Of a stretch of 64,000 nucleotides of DNA, positions 12,801 to 27,800 are shown piece by piece; positions within the stretch are counted from its first letter, which is position 1; each line of letters begins with the position of its first letter. The notes beneath the pieces are model-generated. The model saw nothing but the letters and a program-made list of their open reading frames with translations. It did no database searches and was not told the origin of the DNA. A program made the translations under genes and the position numbers. This DNA is from Balanoglossus misakiensis (taxonomy: Eukaryota > Hemichordata). Location of the stretch: the NCBI GenBank assembly GCA_040954595.2, contig CM082577.2, forward strand, positions 6,758,001-6,822,000, in the 5' to 3' direction.

Positions 12801-15800
12801 TTGGGTGGCATCAAAGCGAAAGTAGACAAATGCCTTATTTGTCTTTTTTTGAACGCATCTAATATCTTAGCTTGTATCCACTTAACAAAACAGTGCCATG
12901 CTAACCCCAGGAATATGTATTTTAGGGGACAGTGAAAGTGTCTGTCGTTTTAAATCAGGGTTTAGTTGATTATCTTGTTCATGACTTAAAAACAAAACAA
13001 GCTGTAAAAGTAACCTTGTGTTGTCCGTTTTAGGTGATACAATGTATTTTCTCACAGTTGCACTCAAATTTATTGTGGAATTTGCAGGCACAAGTATTTC
13101 AAAAATTAAAAAAAAATTGTAGTTGTGATCGACACTGCGTCATACTGCTTTATGGTTGTTTCTGACACCTTAGGAAACTAAAAATGTGAAAGAGGTTTAG
13201 ATAAACAAACGTGTTATTGGACCAAAAAGTAAAGAACTCCATGCCTGTGGTGCAGAGTTTTGTCGACAGTCTCACTGGTTCTGCCACCAGAGAGAGGGGG
13301 GAATGAGTGTTTTCATGAATGAGCTAGCCACTCGGCAAGTTTATGGAATTTGTGAATGTCTGTTGAAATGTGCCTGATATCTTCATGCCCAGATCATTAT
13401 CACTCAGTGTTGATGTAAATTGTGCATTCATGAGTGGTGAGCCCTGCAGAATACGCAATTGTTAGGTTGCCTCGCCTTCGACTGATTTTCATGCGCAAGT
13501 GGGCCCCAAACAGGGTTTGAAGGCAGGCAGTGTTTACTGATATAGGGCGAAGCGTATTTCTCATTGTCAGATCCCCTCTCCACATCACAGATAAAAAGGT
13601 TTTCATTTTGAGCGTGAAATTGGCTGGAAGAACTCGATTTATGTGCGACAGTGCGGGTTCGTCAGCTACTTTGCTTCTTGTCAATTATTGATCTGGGAGA
13701 TGAGAGGGGTCAGGAGGAAGATGGCATGTAATGGATTGCTCTGAATAATGGACGTACCTCATCTGCCCAGACAGATAGCAGTATAAACAAGAAACAAACA
13801 TTATTTATCGCGAGATGACGTCAGGTTTCGTGCGCTTCAAATTTAGCAGGGACCAATGACATGGCGGTGTGTTCTGTCACGATTTTCAGTTAAGATTGAA
13901 AATATGAATTTGAAGAGATAGAAAAAAAATACAATAGACTGATTAATACTAATTTTAATTAAAATACTGTTGAAAGTTTCTACAATGTTGCGTGCAGCGT
14001 CGACCATTGTGAAAAGTACACATGGTGGTTTTGGCAACTGGAGTTTTCATGTTGAATTTTTTATCGCGAAAAAAGCTGACACAAAACAGGCTGTGCTGGT
14101 GATTTTGCTGAAAGAAACACACAAGAAAATTGACCTCAGTTGGGTTCATGTTATCAACTGATTAGGCTGTGGTGATTAGGGCCACTGATATGATTGCTAA
14201 TGACATTTTACAGCCTTGCATCATCAGATAATCACAGCAGGGAAGCTCTATTGATACTTTGTCTGGTTTGAAGAAGAAAAAAAAAAAGGAATGGAAGGGG
14301 GGGGGGGGCATCATTAGGATGTCTCTGTGTTTCAGCCCAGCTGGCTGCATCTGATGGAACAGATTACAGTGGGATTGAAACCTGTAGCCGGTGGATTGAA
14401 AGATAATCGTTTGCAGAGGGACAGGGATCAGTGAGAAGAGAGGGGGAAAAAAGGCAGTGGCCCCTGATTATATTATTAGAAGATATATTGATGTTTTGTC
14501 TGGCTGTGCAGTAATGTTAGGCTGGCATGTTTGATGAGAACGTTTGTCATGGGGGTATACATACAAATTAAAATCAGAAGTACAAAATAAAAAGTTCTAC
14601 AGCCTCAGCCTGCCTTTCATTCTTTATCCAGAGCCAGATTTAGATTTGAGGAAGTGAATAAATTCTGTAGACTATAGTACATGTATTCACAGACCAGACA
14701 TGAGGTGGTTCTATTTCTCCTATTATTTACTAACGTCATTTCAACAAAAGGTTTGCATTTCAAATTAAAGTAATAGTCAGCTAGTCAGCAGGGAAGTTAA
14801 ATTTTATTGCAAATCTAATAAGATTGAATCTGAGAATACAGTTAGTTACCAGGAACAGTTTGCAATGGCATTCTTGGGAAGGAAATTTCCTGCAGCCGTG
14901 CTTGAATGACAAAAACCCTGAAGTGTGTAAAAGCAACTACAAAAAATAAATTTACCACACGGGAGTGTTTTGACTTTAGAGAAGATGTTCATTCACGCAC
15001 CACACTCAATATTGTGACGGAGTTGCTCACAAAATTACTTGAATATAAATGATTTATGGTGTAATACAAAAGGCTTAACGACCAGTCACTTTGCTTTTAG
15101 GTAATAGTGCAGACGCTATTGATTTATTCTCAAAGCGAAACCAGTTAAAGTTTGTAATGGTTTTGGCAGAAACAGTATGGACGGCTTCATATTTCATGGA
15201 TGTGCAATAACTCTCAGAGTATGGAAATCATGACATTTTAATGGCCATAGATGTAACTTTTTTTTAGCACGTCATGATTCGCAGCGTAGTGTATAGACGC
15301 AGCTGAATTTTCTTCCATTTGGAACAGATGCAAGAAATAGTTACACCAAAATTGAATATTTTTAATCACTAGCACTTTTATTATCTTCTGATCTGTACAT
15401 TTTTAGGTCATTTTTTTTCAATTAATCTGTGTGAGGCAGAACTTAGCTAAAAAAATTATGTTCTTTGCGATAGTTAGTATGTATCATGGTGCAGACATGA
15501 GAAAGCAATCACAAACTGCATATCAATTTTACCACAAAATAATAGAACTGGCAGAGGATATTATGCAGTGCTTATGACCTCGCGAACCCTGGCATTTGCC
15601 GTTACAGTGGTTCCATACAACGTTGTAATTAATACGTGCTTTGCCTCTTCGTCTGCTGAGACACAAAAACTGCCCGGCAGTGCATAGCAAGGACGCGAGG
15701 GAGATATAAATGAAGTTGTTAATGAATGGTTGCCATGGATATCGGTGTATGTTTTTTTCCTGTGTAATCTCGACTCTATCGGACCCATGAGGTTGAGCTG

Positions 15801-18800
15801 ATAGGAAGGGCTGGCTTGAAGGAAATTACCTAATCAAATCGTACCCATTGAAATGTTAAATCCTGTGTATCTTGTGTACACCCAGTATCTGGATCAGGAA
15901 CAGCTATGAATTTCATAGTCTTTTTATAATGACAAAAAAGGTGGATTAAATTATAGTTTCGTCAAACAATACTTTTTTGCATGATTTCAGTTTGCCGTTG
16001 TTAAAGTTTACTGTGATAAAATTCTGAAAAAAATATGGTTTTTATCTGGTTCATGTGTAAAAGAATTGTAATAGATTATTTGTATGACGCCGTTCACAGA
16101 TTTTAGTGGAATGGCGATCGTCAGTTAATTCTTAATGGAAAGTTTAATCTGATAGTCGTGTTTGTGATTAATCAGGTGATCTGTCTGCTTGTTACAAGGT
16201 AACGGTTGAAATCTGCCCAGATAAAAGGCTTCAAGATTTAAAACTAAGGATTACAAAGATGACCTCAAAAGTAAAGCAGTATTTACTATGCTGTCGTTTG
16301 TTTACACAACATGGTGATATATCTGCAGCTGTGACATATCTCATCTCTGCATATAATCATGTCTCCTGGTTTTTCAAAAAAATGAAATTAATGAAGGAAA
16401 TGGTCAGACAGTTTGAAAAAAATTAAAACATGATATAAACTGTGGAGAGAGAAAAAATAGGATTTTCTCAGTCTGATTTGGTGCTCAACTCCAAAGTAAC
16501 AAATCCTGGGGTTGTAATCTATCAGCTGTAATTAATATAAACCAAGAGTGAATTATTTATAAATGTACGGAACCTGACAGATGGAAAACCATTAGACTGG
16601 AAAAAAGCGTTATGTGTGTTTCGGGCGTTATCATAAGCTCTACATCTGTGTACCAGTACTTCGTCAGCCAAACCATACATGTTCGTCACTCGTATATGGA
16701 ATTACACGCATTGTTTTAGTGCTCAGATACCAGTATAAAGGTTCACACTCGGGACACTAATGTTTGAATTACTGAAAGTTCTTCAGGACTAAAATACTCT
16801 AAAAAAACACTGTAAACATGAAATTCCTGGAACGGAGTGGGTGGGTGTTAACCTGTGCCTGCCATAAAGACTTCACAGCAACAGGTCGCCACATGCACAT
16901 GCATCCCATTGTGTGCCAGCTAAAAATTGTCGATGTTTATCTTGCACCAATGAGAGGATCAAAGTGTTGACCTGAACCACATAGCAGTGACACTATGGTT
17001 ACCAGCCCTGCTTGGGAACTTGCCCCCACATTCGTGGCTAATCACAAGATTTTTATGTCAGGCTTAATATTTGAATGTGATTGCGAGTTTAGGTTTCGAT
17101 TGGTGTCATGTCAACTGCTTGAGATTTCTGTTGATGTACTTTGAACGTATCAGAAGTTGACTTGGATTTTGAGTTGGTCGGTACCGTACTGTTTTCAATT
17201 ATGTGATTGGAAGCCTTATTGATACATGCATAACTGGCTTGGCTGACTTCACTTCAACTGTCCTGAACACCCGAGGCAGAGTTGTGGCTTTGTTTGCGAA
17301 CAAAACTCAGTGTACCATTCCTTTGAAATGAGAGAAATCACTACTATGGCATCTTTTGGAGAACTTGTGTGGATTTGATACATGTGAGGCATGTTGACTC
17401 GAAGTTGCTTATGATCAGAGTGTGCTGCTGTCGTGTGAGAATTGTGGAGCCCTTGGAAAGCTACAGTTGTGCCAACAGGATGATAAAATGATGCCCACTA
17501 TCTTCTATCTACAGAGTCTGGCAACCAGTAGATTCATTTTCTAATGCCTACTAAATAGAATTCTGCAAAGCCCGTGGTTTGTGCTGTTGCCTCAAGGGAT
17601 GGGGGCGTAAGTGCTGGCCTGGAACTAGTTCATCCAATGGGTCTTTGCATCTGTGGTGTAATTAGAAAAAAAAAAGTTTGGTGTTGCCATGGTTTGCTTG
17701 TTCTACTGTGCTTCCCCATGAAAATCACCCGTGGCCATATTGGCTCGTGGTGTAATTATCCAAATTGAAGTGGTGTTAGTAGGGCTTGTTTTTTTCACCA
17801 CAGCGCGCATTTCTTTGCATTTCCTGGTTTTCAGGCTTCGGCTTTCATTTCCGTCACGAAAGATCTGCATCAAGATACGCAGACATTGTTAGGGCTTCCT
17901 GTCCAGTCTGTTCATAGCCGTGCGGCAAACTGTGGATTTCATTTTAGAGCGAAATCTCTCACGCAACTCCAACACACTGTTCCTCGTTACTCCTCCCGTT
18001 TTCTCCCGAGGGTGAAGTCTGTCTGAAATGGGAACGTTTTTCTGGCACACCTCTTTCCCTTGTATTCTTTCTTGCCTAATCTGTTTTGTAATTAAATAAA
18101 GTGTCGTCTTGGGGATTTCTATGAAGGTGCAGGGTGGCATCGGGAGGATTTTTTAGTGATAGTGGAAGTTTACCCATTTGTCTGCTACATTTTCCTCTTC
18201 ATACACATACCTGAGGCTAGGGACTTAATGATGATGATAACAGTTTGTGACCAAAGGGTAAAAAAGAATGACTATGCAACACATCGAAAAAATACAACCA
18301 GGTAAAAGATTTTTTCTATAGTTCATATTATTACTAGATACTAATTAGCAATGTCAGGCATGTTTGTGTTATCAGCACAGTCGGTATCAAAACAAACAGC
18401 ATAGCTGCCACATAACTTATGTGTTCTTAATTATTTAAAAGTTAATTGTGTGTCATGATATTTAAATATTTTAGATATGTATTATCTCATTAAATTCCAC
18501 TGTTACATAGGGATCAGGATTCTTGAAATGGCATGATACTTTGAGTTATTTGGCTGTATTGTTTGTGTAGCTATAGGATTATATGTGGAATGATCTTCAT
18601 GGAGATGAATATGAAGAAAAGCATGATATTAACTTGCGAAAAGTGGTCTCCAAGGGACTTTCGTGACCATGGCAACTACAGGGCAGAAACTGGTTCATTC
18701 GTGCCATAAACTGAATGTTAAGTCCCCGTGGGACAGGGCTTTTAGCAATTTTATCATGGTTTGACATTCAAACAAAATGCATCTCAAACACTGACATTGA

Positions 18801-21800
18801 CAAACGAGTAAATAATTGAAACAAATAAATAATAAATTGGTTGCAAAGTCATGCTAGTCTGCCCCAGATTGACATAATAGAAGGAACCCAAAGAATATGG
18901 AAGAAAATGAAGGTATTTTGAGGTACAAAAATACAAAATTGTTTTTCAGTTTATCGCCTGGTGTTCTTGTGAGAGAAGGTTGGCTTTCACAATGCTATTT
19001 TACCAGCTACGCAAATCGTGCAACAACCCTGAACTGGAGAGAGAGAGAGATAGTGAGAGAGAAAAAAAAAACTGTGACTGGGAAAGAAATGGGACAAGAG
19101 TAAAGTCAATTGACAGAGCAGAGCACAATTGTGCGGTTAAGCTGAACCAGCCACTGAAGAAAAGCATTCCGTTGCACAAAGCTAATGAATCTTTTGTCAT
19201 TGAAAAAATGCTGAAACGAAACTGATCATTGTGAAATCACCCCAATGTGGCCTCAGCCTCCGACGCTGTAAGGAGTGGCCTGTGCACTGAGATATGGGGT
19301 CATTATTTATACCCCACACAACAGGCGTGTAGCGTCTCTCTGTGCAGAGCATTCAAAACAGCGGGCATTTATAACATCCTTGTCTCCTAGCTTTCAGAGG
19401 CAGGCAGTCATAATTCTTAGGCCGTCACATTCACACAAAGTGTGACGTACATGGAATTTGCCCGCTAAACAGTTTATAGTAATACCCCAAACAAACACTT
19501 GGGGGGGGGGGGGGCCTCCTCAACTTTGACATAAAACTAAACTTGCCGCCTTCAGTTTATGCCGTCACCTGGACGTATGTCATTAACGTTACCATGCACT
19601 ACTTTCTATTAAGTTGCTGTTCGAGAATCCCATATATTGGTATCATTTTAATATGCAGATTAACCAGTTGAGACTGTCTGATGATTATGATGTGTATGTG
19701 TATGTTGAAACACATTATCAGGCCAAACTGTTTAATAATAAATAAGGCAGTTAATAAATCATAAAATTCACATAGCGTGAGATGCTACTGTTTTTACAGG
19801 TATGCATACAATGAAGCTTGTTCACCACTTCAATGTATGGTGCTATCCAAACACCCATATTTAAATCTAAAAAAAAAGAAAAAAGAGCATTAGGCCTATA
19901 GGCTATAGTTATACAATGTAATAATAATTTGATAATCCCTGAATACCCTGGTTACTTTTTTGTGTGCATTGTATGCAGGTAATTAAACATTGAAAGTTAT
20001 GTTTTAAAACCAGCTTCAAATTAATGAGTTTGTTTGAAAAAGGTATTAAACTGTAGACATCAAAATATTTACCCACACTTGCCTAGCAACGCCTGTCTCG
20101 GTGCTCTACCCAAAAAAAGATCTGTTATGCTTCATTGAGTGGTAAAATTATTTGCATAATTTTGTTACGATTTTATTTGTTTTGATTTCAAGGCAGGTGG
20201 CCCCGGCCCCGTTGCTTTGCAAAATTGGCCACAGAATGTAATAAATTAACATTTGTACAACGCATGGACTCTGGCTCTGTGCGTTGTATATTGGACTCCT
20301 GCAGCTTGGCAATGCATCACGCATGTATCAGTTCTTGGGCCATTTAAATTATGAACATCTTAAAGATTGCCAGTAGAATTTTAGTGACAGCTTCTGTAGC
20401 AGTTATCACTCGCTTTGGGTCAAGATGTATGGTAGGTCATTAACGAGGTGCTCAGCTGTCCTGTAATGTCAACTTGACTTCTTCATGGATGATTTAGATT
20501 AGATAAACTAGGGCTGTGTAGAATCTGAGAACAGTTATGTGAGTGACCTTGACCTCGTAGTCCAATAGCTGGAAACAAGCCGCATGTTTACAAATCATTG
20601 ATCCCATTCTGCTCTAGTACTGGCCTTCTGCGTAGGGAATGTAGTAATCAGCCCAGTTGAGCTGCCACTAAGTGTCTGGTGGAGAGACCCTCTCATTGAT
20701 TTTCAATTGATCAATTTTTGTGCTTTAGTTTTAAAACCATAGTAAAATCCATTAGCATTACCCGTATGAACTGGCCAAAAATGCTGTTATGCATTTTATG
20801 GTTATTCAGGTCTGACTTCCTCATGGTACTATTGGAGTGTAGAAAAAAAAGATCATTAAAGACAACTACATTTTATGTTTTGATCTTGTGATTTATTGTA
20901 AATATCTACAGCACCACGCAATTTTTGGAACCACTGTAATTTGTAACTTTGTGGGAATATGCATTTTGGGGTCAAGTTATTGAGATATTCCATTCCAATG
21001 TAGGGAAGATGAGAATGACTTCAACTGATTTTGTCATTGTTGCATTGGTCTGTGTGAAGTGAATGCTTGTATGAATTTCTAAGCACAGCAACGCAACTGA
21101 GCTGGCTTGATTTGCAACGAACTACTAGGAGTCAAACACAGAGCTTACTCTCTTGTTATCGAACTGTGTCTGACTACGTTTCTCTCCAAGCTTATTTGCA
21201 TTTGAAAGATGCGTCGTCATAGTGGTGACGTTCATTTCCATATTACGGTTAGGGACCGACTTGTGACGTTGTTTTAAAAAAGCACCACATGTTCATGTAT
21301 TTCTGCCTTGTCTTTTGCCTTTGCAGAATCTTGATGATAATTGTCTGACCAAGTTTCAAGAGATAACCACAGCTTACAAAAACTTAATTCCGGGTGAGTA
21401 CGTAATTTTTTGTTTGCCGTTTCAGTCTCTGTTGCGGTGTTTTGACCTTGCCCGTTCTTTCTATGCCACTGTGCGAACATTAGGATATTGACCTCTTTCT
21501 GTGTGTGTGTATGTATGTATGTATGAAAGAGGGATGCAATGCGTTCAAGTTGTGCGACACAGATTCTTGTTTGCGAGTGTGGTGGCGTGAAACACTTCTG
21601 TTGATCGCAGTGATAGCCATGCACCCATCAAAAATGCTACCTGTTTGCGCAAGGAACCTTTGGACATGATGGGCACTTCTTACAGTCGTGTGTCATCAAA
21701 ATCGTATACCTCTAAATTAGTAAATTACTTTGGGTAATGGGTTACCTTTGCTAGTTTTCTTAATTTATTTTGTATAACATGCAGCCAGAAACTTAAAAGA

Positions 21801-24800
21801 GGTTTACAGTTATTTTGAAGTTGAAGGATGAACACCATCAATTTATGACAATGCCTCATGGTTTAATGACCTTCAGTTTTCAAAAGAGGGCATTGTTCTT
21901 GCTTTTGCTGGTGTCCTCCCCCCCTCCATTGCATGGATTTTTGGTACAGTCCAGTGAGATGCATTGTTCCCTGGGGATATTTGTGCCAACATAGTATATG
22001 TACAGGGATGTGTAATGTGAAGTGTTTCCATGATCCTGTCAGTATTTTCCTGAATTTATTCCAGATCAGTTTATATCAAACTACAGGTCAGACTATTTTC
22101 AGGACACAAAGCTAAATTGGATTGATCTAGATGTACAGTTTCTTCATTTGAATGATTCAAGAGCGATGTAATCTTTACCAGGTGGTGTATGTTAGGATAT
22201 TAATAATTTAAATATGATTTTACCAAGTATCGACTTGCAGGCCTGCTTGCTTCAGCTGCTTCTGTTGTGTAGTGGTGTAGTGGAACCATTTCTTAGCTTA
22301 TTTTAGCATTTTGAATTTCACTTACAGTGGCACAAATACGGTTAAACAGGCAGTGGTATTGTTGTTTTATATATATGTGTGTGAATTCTGAGGTATTGTG
22401 ATTAGTGTTTACTTTGTGTGCACCTACCGGTATGGTAAGAGGGGAGGGAGAGTGTGAGTGAGTGAGTGAGTGAGTGAGTTCAGTGAGTCAGAAAGTAGTC
22501 TTCAATTACTATGGATGTATGTACTTAGACTAAATTGAATCTTGCTATTGCATTTCTTTCAATATCAAAAACAAAAACAACACATCATTTAAACTGAAAC
22601 GTGATCTCATGTTTTGAAATGATTTCCCATCAGGCAGTCATCAATCAAAGCGGTCATTCCAAATTTATTCCTGCCCCCTCCCTCTGTTGTAACCCACTCA
22701 CCCCAATAATGTATTGGAATGACCCTGACATTTTTAACATTTGCCCGATCATCCCATGTAGAGTTATGTAGGCAATAGGCATTAAACAATTTAATGCCTA
22801 GTGCAATTACAAGTGCTGTATTTTATCATCCGATTTCATGACGGAATCCATATTTCCAATGGAAATTATGTGCTGTCAAATATTTGCATTGTTCGGAGTG
22901 AAATTGTGGTACCTACTGAAGAGGCCAGGTGCTGTGTTGAACTGAATTCAGCTGCATTGACAGATTTTTCTTGCAGAATTTATTGCCTAATTGTATTTAT
23001 GTATAAGTGTCGGAGTCACTTGTATTTACTTATTCAATATCCTTTGGATGCATTATATGTGCGTTTGTATCCAATACATCTTATTAACCCATTATAGATG
23101 ATCATTCATCACTGTGTCTGACGGCATCTGTCGTAATGGTTTTATTCACTCCTTCATTATGTCCTAACTTTAATCAATATTTTTTTCTTTGCCGATATTC
23201 CCCTTTTGTTGAGTGTCGTGATCTGTTAATTGTGTGAACATTGTCTTTTGGGGGGTGGGGGCATTAATGGTCGTGTGTGCGATAACTGTGAAATAAAAGT
23301 CTGGTCTGTGCCAGTTCCGTGTTTGCAAGCTAGCTATGTTGACTTTGTGGTGGCATGATACTGTTTTTTTAATTGTACACACTTGAACTCAGGAAGTAAT
23401 TTGGATATATGAAAACATTTGGGGGCAGGGTCATATGTCTGCGGTCTTGCTGGTTGGATTCTCACCATACAGGTACCTTTCAAAACAGGTCACTATGGAG
23501 CAGTAAGTTAACATATCATAATGAGGAAGTATAATTCAAAATACCATGGTCTCACTCAGTTTATTACTGATAGCCTTGTAATTGTTAAATTTCACCTTCT
23601 GGTTTAAATAAATATCATTGTGTTAAGGAAGAAAAATGACCAAACAATGGTAAATGGTTTTCAATATTTTCTGCCTAAATTATACTTACGGTAAAAAAGT
23701 TGTTGCACTCTCATTTCAAAGAAGTACACTGCGACATTGAGTTGACCCTTGGTATACTAATATTACCATACCGACTAACGTCATCTGAATACATTATTTG
23801 ATATCATCCTCCAAGTGTGTAATATTAGAAAGGGCAGGGGTTTCTGATATGCTCTTATTAGTAATAGTGGACAAATTGATATCATCCAAAATGCATGTTA
23901 GTTTACAAGACAGGTTTATTTTTCTGACAGGGGATGGAGGGAGTATTTGAAGGGGCTGGTTAGAAGAGATTTCATCGTCCTTTTAGTCGTCACATTGCTT
24001 GAAGTATTAATGTCATAGCCACCTCACCTCCAACTGTAAAGCCGTGGCTCTCAACTCGTAATAATGTCACAAACACGTGATCAAGGGAAATCTCCCACTT
24101 AAATTTTAACTCTAAAATAGCTACAGACTGGCTTCTGCATGATATCAGTAAAACCCGGCACATTGCTTGCACATCTGTCAGAGGCAAATCCACTTCAGTA
24201 GCAGAACTCCACTTTCGCTGAATTGATATTAATTTGTTATCGTCTATGAAATACCTTGATATTGTGGACAGTTGGGTGCTGCTGTTTCAAGTGTCTTACT
24301 CTTATCACATCAGTGTTTGATTGTGTTGAATGCATATTGGCAATCTCATAAATGGAACTGTGATAATTAGAAATATTACTTGTAAGAAGCACTGTAGTCA
24401 CTCAGTCACTGATGAAGTAGTAGACATGCGTTTTAATGAGTTTTGTAGTCAGATAGGATCAGATTTGAGACAGTGTAGTACTTCGTCAGGTCATTGAGAT
24501 TTTGATTGGCTGTGTTCAAATCATAGCCAATGAATCTAAGTGCACATTTTATAATATTAATTTCTGTAATTTGTCATGTTCGAGATGTTGTTGATTTCAT
24601 CGTCTAGTAATTTCCTCGAAATATACCTGCTGACCACCTTGAATTGAAATATGTGCAAGGAAAAAGAGTTGCTGGTTCTCAAAATTTGTTAAAAAATAAA
24701 GTGTACAGACAAAGGAGAAAAGAAATCTGACCAACATTTCACTCTGCCAGCTGTCGCCAGCAACAGGCAGTTACCTTTCCACTATTTGCTTTCTGTTTCT

Positions 24801-27800
24801 CTACATGAGAGGCTCTGTGACACATGTCCTCATGCAGATTTGCTATATTTACAAATAAACATGAGAATGAAACATGGTTAACTTCTTATTTCAGCTCGGT
24901 TCATTCAGGATTAGGTGGATATTGAAATTTGTGATCAGCGGTTAAAACTGATTCACGGTAAATAAGAAGGTGACAGAAATATGGTTTCGGCTCTTGACTG
25001 ACAAGTTGTTGCTAATGATAGCAATCTCTCCCAGGCAGACTGCTATGTTTACATAATGTGAAATGTGTAACATGTTGCTATATTTACATTGCATTTTGAC
25101 TATAAAGCTGTCTGGAGTTTGACCTAAACTACTCTCTTTGTGTCTGCTGGAAGGTGGTCGTTTCACAAATTAAATTCACTGGTTGCCATCCACGGTGTTA
25201 TGGTAATAAAAAGAATTCAGGCATCATGAAATAATAAAGAACACAGCCATAAAATGATGCAGGTATCCATGGAAACTACAAGTGATTAAAGTCATGCCTC
25301 AGTTTATGTGATAATTGGTGGAGTTTCAATCACGTTGTATATTGTTACTTTTGTGGAAATTGCCAACAGCACTTTGGAGGTCTCAGTTTAAATCATCGAA
25401 GGGGTTTCTTTATATGTAAAATGTAGATTTATGTGAAGTTGGATGATTTATAGAGTGGTTTCATTAAAACTATTCAGAAAGTGTTTCTTGTAATTAGTTT
25501 TGGATGCATGGACAGCAAACAGACTTACAGTTGGAATTGTCAATGGGTAAGGCACACCTATCCAGGCTGGTTTCAGTGTGGTTGACTTGTGTTGGCGGTA
25601 AAGTTTTATTTTCAGCTATTTACTCATACTTATTCTAGTATGTTGATGAGGTCGTTGGTTTCGCTTTTGAAATGCCTTAAAGCAGGAAAGCGGTTTTGGC
25701 CAACCAAATAAAAGAATGTTGACTAGAAGATTCTTCTTAAAAAAACTGAAGAAAATGGTTTTGTATAGGTTGCTGCTGGTGTTTTCTGATAAAGGACGTT
25801 GTTGTCAGTGGCAAGATATAATATTGTGTCAGGGATGTTTCAACACCTGCGGTGAAAATGGAACGGCTGGTGTTTCTGAAAGCTAGTACAAGGAAACATA
25901 TCAAAGATTTGCTTGTCATAAAATTATCAAATGTTGTGTTAGAGCAAAATAGCTTCAACTGCATTGCCAAAGCTGTGTGGCTATGTATTAGCAATACTAA
26001 TTTGACCCCAAAAAATGATTTGGTTAAGGGGATTTTGTAACAGCTTTGTTCAGAACTTCATGCCAAATGTGTCACGCTCACATTAATATATTTGTATAGT
26101 GAAATGAATGATAAGTTCATTATCTGTACCTGAAAGTATACTGTGCATTTAAATGAAGGCAGATATTACAAATGGTCCCCTGAACAGCTATCAACATGAC
26201 CTCTGCAAAGCGGCCAGCTTGTTATGCTGCTATTAATAGAATATGATCAATTTATTCCTGCCCTGTTTTTAATGGATTGTATTTTTCCCCAGGCCACCTA
26301 TGTTGGTGTGCCTGCATCACCATTACTGCACACGGTACGGATTGTGCACTTCCCTGGCAGATCCTTACCCCGTTCACTGGTGGCAGGGGCTCCCACAATG
26401 CCCTGCTGCCGACTAGGGTCGTTGCAAGGTCAGAGAGCAATGAGCTAAGCTATGAATATGAATTAGGTTCAACTCGTCTGCCATGTTACTTGTATCACGT
26501 AGTGGAGTTTTTAAGCAAAAGGCATTGGTCTTCCATTGACTGTTACCAGTCGCATTACAAATGTCATTTACATTGGAAAGGTAAGTGTTTCAGTGTCGGC
26601 TGACAGTTGTGCGTCTGTCTGGGTGTTGGCAAAGGCGCGGAAAAAATGGGGGTAGTGCATGAGTGAGCATGTTTCCTCTATAGAGCTCTGACCTAGATAA
26701 AATTAAGTATGGCGCACATTACAAGGGCCAGATGTTTATGTACGCGGGGACTTAAAATCATCATGAAAATGATCATTGTGTCTTCTTTCACTCTCACAAA
26801 TTGTCTTGTAAAGCCGCACCTGAAGTAGTAAAAAAAATGTAAGGTTTTCAGATGTTGCCAACCCCTTTTAATTTGTGTTTTTCCAAGGCACCTAACATAA
26901 ACCGGGCACCGATAGGTGTATATATTGTGATCAGTTACTAACCACCATTTTGAATAGCTTATCTTAAATTTTCAAACGCCACACCTTTCTGAGGAGAGGA
27001 GACATCAAGAAAACGTTCACCAAGCCGTCTTGTCTGTTTTCAAAACGCACTCCCGCATTTTAGAATTAACAGTAATCAGTTAAGTTCAGGTGTCAGTGGA
27101 TTTCCGTGTGTAATTAATTCTGTGTGTGGCCCATGGCGGGAAGTTGACCTCAGATCACACACAACAGCAGAAAGCGGTGCGTAACCACAGACTAATCGTT
27201 CTCAAAATAGATCTGCGCATACAGGATATTGTTGTGTTCACACCTAGAAATTTATAAATTTGGCTGAACTGTTTTTATATCCAGTTTTCAAAGGTAGGGA
27301 TGTTTTTTGGATTTATACGAAGACAGTTATATATTATAGAATTTTCCGTCAGTAGTGTGAGGTCAGATGTGTTTTCAGTGCTGCTGGGCAAAAAATAACA
27401 ACATGATTGCTTTAATTGATAATGCGTTCAAATCAAAAGCTATGTTGATAAAATCTTGCGTGTTAAAATATTCTAAATACTTAAAATAGCAAGTTATTTT
27501 TCATCATTTTGGTTTAGCATATTGTGTAAAATCAATAGGCAAATGAAAATAATTTAATGTGTGTAATTTATACAATATTTGTTTGTCTACTGTAGTGTTA
27601 TTTTATCAATGCAGAAGTGATCGCGTATATCTTATGACCTCATGAAAAAAACCAGTAAGCTTTATCCCTCGTCATATGAAACAGAACTTACGTGATCTCC
27701 TAGGACTCGTCCATATATTCTTTGTTAAGAATTAAAAAGAAAATAATTTATCATGATTGTTCTGATCATATCTTATGATCCCACTGTATGTTATCTGATA

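Larger units (their letters stand above)
4552..21326 (+). other. 16.8-kb TNRC6 intron within the J domain
   Basis: No ORF here resembles a known protein on either strand. It holds a CpG-rich patch at about 9890-10290, G runs at 10406-10419, 14297-14308 and 19501-19514, and a GA repeat at 19037-19062. Otherwise it is plain AT-rich sequence. Confidence 0.6.
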